From Peromyscus leucopus (lineage: Eukaryota > Chordata > Mammalia > Rodentia > Cricetidae): a stretch of DNA of 64,000 bases. This document shows positions 58,851-64,000 of this stretch, one piece after another (position 1 is the stretch's first letter; each line of letters starts with the position of its first letter). The notes beneath the pieces are model-generated. The model did no database searches. It was not told where the DNA came from and saw nothing but the letters and a program-made list of their open reading frames with translations. The position numbers and the translations under genes are program-made. The stretch lies in assembly GCF_004664715.2 (NCBI RefSeq), contig NC_051069.1, positions 78,204,647 to 78,268,646 on the forward strand. The letters are read 5' to 3'.

Positions 58851-59594
58851 ATCTGGTATATACAAGACTGATGGATCTGAAAGCACCAGAGGCAACATTT
58901 CATCAACAAGCCATTGTTTTGAATATGCTGTTTGTTCAATAAAAGCAATTGATGAAGTTCATAAACGAACAAGTCAAATGTCAGGGGAAAGATTTGAACT
59001 AGAAAGAAGTATGTAGGTCCAGTGTACATTGTTAATGATGAAAGTGAGCTGTATTAAAAAAGCAACCAAATGCTAATTAAACTGGTAGAGACATGTAGAT
59101 CAAACATGGTTGACAGAAAATGAGCTAGAAACAGCTCCTTCTTGGGACTCTTGAAATTATACAAGAATCTTTAAAATGTAGAACATGACTCTGAGTAACC
59201 AGCGTGAAAATGCCATGTCTACTTCTTTATTAGTGTAGTGACCACTCGGGCATATAGGCATAATTTATTAAGTGCTTTCCATGATAAATGGAAGGAAACT
59301 GTATTTGTAATAACCACACTTGCACTGCTGCTTCTAACGATAATTTTATGTGCAGGAGTTGATGAATCTTTTAGGAATTTTAATTAAACCACAATGAGCT
59401 AGAGCCCATGTTCAGATTCACAGAGGCTGTTTATCAGGGACATCCTTCCATGGGCTGAATGCAGGGCTCTGTTCTGTCCAGAAACTCACAGTCTTTCTGT
59501 TTTCGAGTTCTAATTTATTTTTCAACACTATAATGTTACTTTCTTACTTATTGTTTTGTGGGGAGGTTGATGCTGTTGTGATATGGTTTTACTT
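58851..59594. other. No recognised feature
   Basis: No gene or repeat family was recognised. Confidence 0.4.
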
Positions 59595-59595
59595 T

Positions 59596-59742
59596 TGGGT
59601 TTGGTTTGGTTTTGGATTGAAATAGGGTCTCAATTGTGGTTGGCTTGGCACTCACTTTATAGGACAGTACCTCCAACTCATGACAGTCATACTGCTCAGG
59701 GTTCTAAGTAGTGGAATTATAAACGTGTGCCAACATGCCATG
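59596..59742 (-). mobile_element. Old B1-like SINE, antisense
   Basis: 'gaaatagggtctcaattgtg', 'ctccaactcatgacagtc' and 'gtggaattataaacgtgtgc' match an old B1 in antisense. It is strongly diverged. Confidence 0.65.
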
Positions 59743-60795
59743 CTATGTGTACCTTTTGTCCCTTCTTGACATCACAAGGACTAAGAAAGATATAAATAAA
59801 GTTCAAGTACAGCAATACCTCAATGATTCATGTTCATGTTAGAAAAACACCAGTGGGAGGTTACAAAGCCTGAATTCTAGAGAACTAGGAAGTGATATGT
59901 GCTTTTCCAAAAAGTACATTCAATAATGTAAAGTAAATTAACCAAGTATTGACTTTTGCTTGTACTTGGATAGAAGAAGCTAAATTAGTAATAGATTAAA
60001 ATGCCTTACAGGAGCATATTGCATATTGATTTGTCTCTTAGAGAAGACAGACATTTATTTTCCTACAAGATACCTTACATATTTTTTAATTCACTTTTTC
60101 GGAGCACTTAGAAAAATATCAACCCAGATGCAGTCCAATTAAATGAGAACTTTGAGTTGATACATTTGATTTAATATTTTATTAATTTTTAGTATTTTAT
60201 TGATTTTATTTAATAGTTTATTGAAAAACTAAAATGTATTCCTTACATGCCATTTTTCCTAGCTTTTCTTAGAGATTTCTGTTTAGATATGAAAATATTA
60301 ATTACTTCTTCAAGTGTACTGTGACTCATACTTAAACTAATCACTCTTCTTTAATGACTCAAGCAGGGAAGCCAGTGACATTTGAGAACAATAGAGGGGG
60401 GAGAAAACGAACCAGATACATTTCCTCCCCATCCCCCAAAACATCATTTCACAAGTGAGACATGTGCTGAGGCTGCTGACCAAGTCAGGGGTCACTCACT
60501 TACTTCAGAGTTGAGGAATACTTTAAAGGTTGAAGTTGTGTTTACATGGGGAAAGAGTAAGCCAACAGAGCAGAATAAAAGTCCAGAAAGCCATATAATC
60601 AGTAGCTTTACATTAAGGAGGAAAGATAGTATTTCTAATAAGTGACTCCAGTTAATGGATAGTAAAATGTTTAAAAAAAAAAAAAAAAAACAACCAATTC
60701 TTAATCCCCCACCTCATATCAGTTACAAATAAGAATTACAAAGAAAACACAGATATAATACAAATTTGATAAACTATGAGGGGAAAATGAGTATG
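59743..60795. other. No recognised gene
   Basis: Very AT-rich at 60150-60260, with an A run at 60673-60690. The 87-codon frame at 60382-60645 has no familiar domain. Confidence 0.4.
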
Positions 60796-61257
60796 TGTGG
60801 TGATATATTGTGTACCCTAATAAAATTTACCTGAAGATCAGAGAGACAAAGGAACAAGCCGCCTCTTGCTTCTAGGACTCCTCAGCCTAAAAAACCTCAG
60901 CCTATAGGCCTCTAGCCAAATGAGCTTCTTCAACTGAAAAGGTTTCTAGTTCCTGTCTCCTCATGCCTTATATACCTTTCTCCACCCAACCATTAAAGGT
61001 GTGTGTGTGCTTCCCAAGTACTGGGATTAAAGGTATGTGCCAACACTGCCTGGCTCTGTTTCTCTCTTAGACTGAGTCAATCTAATGTAATCCAGGGTGG
61101 CTTTGAACTCACAGAGATCCAGACAGATCTCTACCTCACAAATGCTAGGATTAAAGGTGTATGCCACCACTGCCTAGCATCTATGTTTAATCTAGTGGCT
61201 TGTTCTGTTCTCTGATCTTCAGGCAAATTTTATCAAGGTACACAATATATCACCACA
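60796..61257 (-). mobile_element. LTR-like element with 48-bp terminal inverted repeats
   Basis: The left arm at 60796-60843 (TGTGGTGATATATTGTG...) is repeated in inverted form at 61210-61257 with three mismatches in 48 bases. The ends are TG and CA. On the minus strand a TATA motif ('ggtatataaggc') lies in the middle. Two B1-like pieces sit in the U3-like half ('gctaggattaaaggtgt' near 61144, 'ctgggattaaaggtatg' near 61021). TA flanks both ends. It opens like the type Y LTR (TGTGGTG) and likewise carries SINE pieces, so I favour a non-autonomous LTR over a DNA transposon. Confidence 0.7.
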
Positions 61258-61390
61258 TAATGTCTAAAATCATTGGGATACCCTGGAGAAAAATAAACCC
61301 AATAATCCATGAGTAGAAGAAGCTGAGATAAACACACAAAAAGAACTCAGAATCTATCCAATGAATTATAGATTAAACCTTTCCAAATCT
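61258..61390. other. No recognised feature
   Basis: Short stretch without a recognised feature. Confidence 0.35.
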
Positions 61391-61392
61391 AG

Positions 61393-61618
61393 TGATGGGA
61401 ATATAGTTCAGTTAGTTACACTCTTGCCTAGAATACAGGAGGCTCTGGACTAGATCTCCAGACAAACTAGATGTAATTGTATAGTTTGGTGGTTGGAGAC
61501 CAGAGAATCATAAATTCAAGGACATTATCAGAATACACAGCAAGTCAAAGGGCAGCCTCTGCTACACAAGACCCATCTCAAAAAAAAAAAAAAAAAAAAA
61601 AAAAAAGAAAGAAAGAAA
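61393..61618 (+). mobile_element. B4 SINE with long poly(A)
   Basis: The ID-like half ('atatagttcagttagttac', 'gaggctctggactagatctc') is followed by a B1-like half ('gcagcctctgctacacaag', 'acccatctcaaaa'). A run of about 28 A then passes into GAAA units. Confidence 0.75.
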
Positions 61619-61699
61619 GGCAAGAAGAAGGAAGAAGAGAGGGCACAGGAGGAAGCTCATGGATCATTGCAGGAGAGCAAAGGAAAGCTTTTAAGAGCC

Positions 61700-62105
61700 A
61701 GACATGAATATGATGAATGACTAAAAAGAAACTTTTTTCCAGACATTCATATGAACTCAGCAGTTATGACAGCATTCACAAGACCTGTACAAGCTCAAGC
61801 CAGACAGAATCCCAGGATGAAGTCCCAATTCTAGCTAAGGAGCTGTTAGCAATTGATAGCTGTTGAGAGAGGAAGTCAGTTTTCTTTAAGGGAGTGGTCC
61901 CTGGTAGATTAACCAAGCTCAATGGAAAGCCTCACATCTAAGAATGCATGGGCATCACAAATTGGACTTGATGGGATTTATAAAAAGGACAAAGCTGGGT
62001 GGGTAGGGAGGTAAGGGTGGGTCTAGGAGGAGTTGGGGAAGGGGATGAATTTTATGAAAATATAATGTATGAAATTATCAAAGAGCTAAAGACAGAAAAA
62101 GTAAA
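61700..62105 (+). mobile_element. L1 3' UTR, sense
   Basis: 'cacaagacctgtacaagctc', 'caattgatagctgttgagag', 'ttttctttaagggagtgg' and 'ggtctaggaggagttgg' follow the rodent L1 3' UTR in order. It ends 'aatgtatgaaattatcaaag'. Confidence 0.8.
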
Positions 62106-62194
62106 ACCAGGATACACCAAGAAGATCATGCACTATGGAATGCTGTTTGATTCTACATGCACAAACCATTAAGTAAAATACTTCAGTACACTTA

Positions 62195-62870
62195 AAAATA
62201 GAAATCAAATGATCATCTCAATAAAGACAAAAGGCTTTTGATAAAGTTCAACATCCTTTCACAACAAAAGTCCTGAATAAACCAGGAATAGGAGCATGCA
62301 TCAACATGACAATAAAGACTATGTATCACAAGCCTACAGCCAATATTATATTAAATGAAGAATTACTGAGAACATTTTATCTAAAATCTGGAATAGTACC
62401 CACTCTCACTACTTTCAGTCAATATCATTCTTTAAAAAAAATTTTTTTTTACAGGAAATTGGATGTAACTGAAGATCATTGCTTTAAGTGAATGAAGCCA
62501 GACTCAGACAAGTATGGCATTTTTTCTTACATGTGGACTCTTACTTAAAATCATATATATATGATATATGATATGTGTGTGTCATGAAATTAGAAAGGTG
62601 ATCAAGAGAGGAGGAGAAGACCTTATGGGAGTGGGGGAGGAAGAGTTAATAGAATACATGTGACATGAAAGTAGAAGAGTGGACTAGATGGCAATATGCA
62701 AAACAGCCTGAGAGGAGCAAGGCACACCAAAGAGGATAATTGGAAAAGGAATAATGGGAACGCACTCCAATGACATCCAAGGATTAAAGTGTCATAGTGA
62801 AACCTACTGCTCTATATGCTATCATAAAAATTAATTTAATTCTTATATCATTAAAAAATATATGTAAAGG
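62195..62870 (+). mobile_element. L1 with internal deletion
   Basis: 62195-62430 is part of ORF2 reverse transcriptase ('gatcatctcaataaagac', 'acaagcctacagccaatat'). From 62455 the sequence jumps to the ORF2 end and 3' UTR ('ggatgtaactgaagatcatt', 'ccagactcagacaagtatgg', 'gtcatgaaattagaaagg'). It ends near 62870. The coding part is broken by stops. Confidence 0.75.
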
Positions 62871-62944
62871 AACACTTCACAAGACAGGATATCCATTGGG
62901 CTAATAAACACAAAAATCAACAAATTCCATTATCAAACAGGAAA

Positions 62945-63272
62945 ATGCTAATTTATTTCATTGTGTGCCCATGTACATGTGTGTCACAGTCCACATGCAA
63001 AGGTCAGAAGACAACCTCAGATGACAGTCTAATCTTCCACCTTGTATGAGGCAGGGTGTTTGTTGTTTACCACCGTGCTGTATCCACCAGGCTAGCTGAC
63101 CTGTGAGCTTCCGGGGATTTACCTGTCTCTAGTCCCATCTCACCATAGGAGGAGTGGGACTGATTACATATGCTTTCTACCATGCACAGCTTTACATTAG
63201 TTCTGGGAAATTGAATTCATGTCCTCAGGTTTGGCAGCTAGTATTTTATCCACTGAACCATCTCTCCAGCCT
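62945..63272 (-). mobile_element. Composite tRNA-derived SINE (B-type), antisense
   Basis: Left part 'caaaggtcagaagacaacc', middle B1-like part 'gaggcagggtgtttgttg', and right head 'ctgaaccatctctccagcc'. This is a common rodent tRNA-SINE with an internal extra block. Confidence 0.65.
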
Positions 63273-64000
63273 GGAAATGATATTTTGAAAACAGTGCTAC
63301 GTCACTGAACACTCAACACTAGGCCTTGTTCGGAAGGATGTGGAAATTGAGCCTTCATATACAAAAACAGGAACAGGGCATATTTGCAGAACTGTATTTA
63401 GAAAGCCTTCACCACTAACCTAGCATTTAAGCGTCTCTCATAACCCAGAAGTCATGTGTTACAGAAAGGGTACATCAAGAATATTCATAACCCCAAGCCC
63501 TTTCCCCCAGGAGCACCAATATGTATCTCTTTCCCCGAAATAAAATTTTCTGTAGTATAACACACAGCATGTATTGACTGGGCATTCCAATTGACCATAG
63601 TACTCTTGCAGGTTAGACCTAAATATCCGTTCATTAGTAGAAAGAATAAATGAATGGTGATGTATTCATGAGCTTGTGAAACAACAGGGAACTGTGGAGA
63701 TAGTGCACAGCAACATAATCAAGTGATTGATGGTGCTTTTTCTGTAAGGTTTTAGTGGGACTAAGAGCAAGAAGGGGACTTGGTTGCTCACATATTTTGA
63801 TTTTTACTTCGGAATCATTCAATTTGAGAAAAAAATCAAGATGGACAGTTTGTAACATGTTCATAAACCCGAACCCTATAATTTATGGATAAAATAAAAT
63901 CTCATTACAAGTTACTGCATATTTTCCATTTATTTTGATTACATTTGGAGAGGCAGATTTTACATGATAGCTTCGAACCAACATTAACCAAATTTTACAC
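63273..64000. other. No recognised feature
   Basis: No gene or repeat family was recognised before the window ends. Confidence 0.4.

Overview
The window looks like non-coding DNA from a muroid rodent, most likely a cricetid (vole, hamster or deer-mouse group). The evidence is recognisable B1, B3, B4 and ID SINEs, rodent L1 3' ends, MaLR-type LTRs, and several copies of an LTR type that I associate with cricetid genomes. It also carries long (AC)n and (GAAA)n microsatellites. I found no protein-coding gene, tRNA gene or CRISPR array that I can support. The long open frames (for example 178 codons at 48427-48963, 146 at 46087-46527, 144 at 36560-36994) all lie across LTRs, simple repeats or SINEs. 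The window is best read as intergenic DNA or the interior of a very large intron.

Layout. 1-6 kb: old L1 pieces, two poly(T) tracts with flanking direct repeats, a MaLR fragment and two head-to-tail retroviral-type LTR fragments. 6-13 kb: a B1, antisense LTR fragments, a MaLR LTR nested inside an MLT1 LTR, and an L1 3' end. 13.4-15 kb: a 1.5-kb antisense L1. 16.8-19 kb: a solo LTR with exact target-site duplications and an L1 with a 5' inversion. 22-25.4 kb: an ancient L1, an L1 3' end with an internal duplication, microsatellite and B1. 25-33 kb: mostly unrecognised sequence with two B3 SINEs. 33-41 kb: several rodent MaLR-like LTRs, one interrupted by an LTR joined to an antisense copy of a tRNA-Lys. 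41-47 kb: MIRs, a stacked B1 pair and a purine/pyrimidine tract. 48.4-51 kb: a dense LTR cluster with a minus-strand class II provirus remnant. 52-54 kb: L2 and MIR. 54.4-57.7 kb: a decayed plus-strand retroelement. 58-64 kb: L2, an LTR-like element with 48-bp terminal inverted repeats, B4, L1 3' ends and a composite SINE.

No genes work together here. The interest lies in retrotransposition products: the LTR-tRNA junction at 35.35-35.73 kb, a provirus with unlike LTRs at 48.4-50.6 kb, the terminal-inverted-repeat LTR at 60.8-61.3 kb, apparent tail-only insertions near 2 kb, and repeated insertion at one target at 43 kb. All family assignments are by eye and from memory of consensus sequences; no database search was run.
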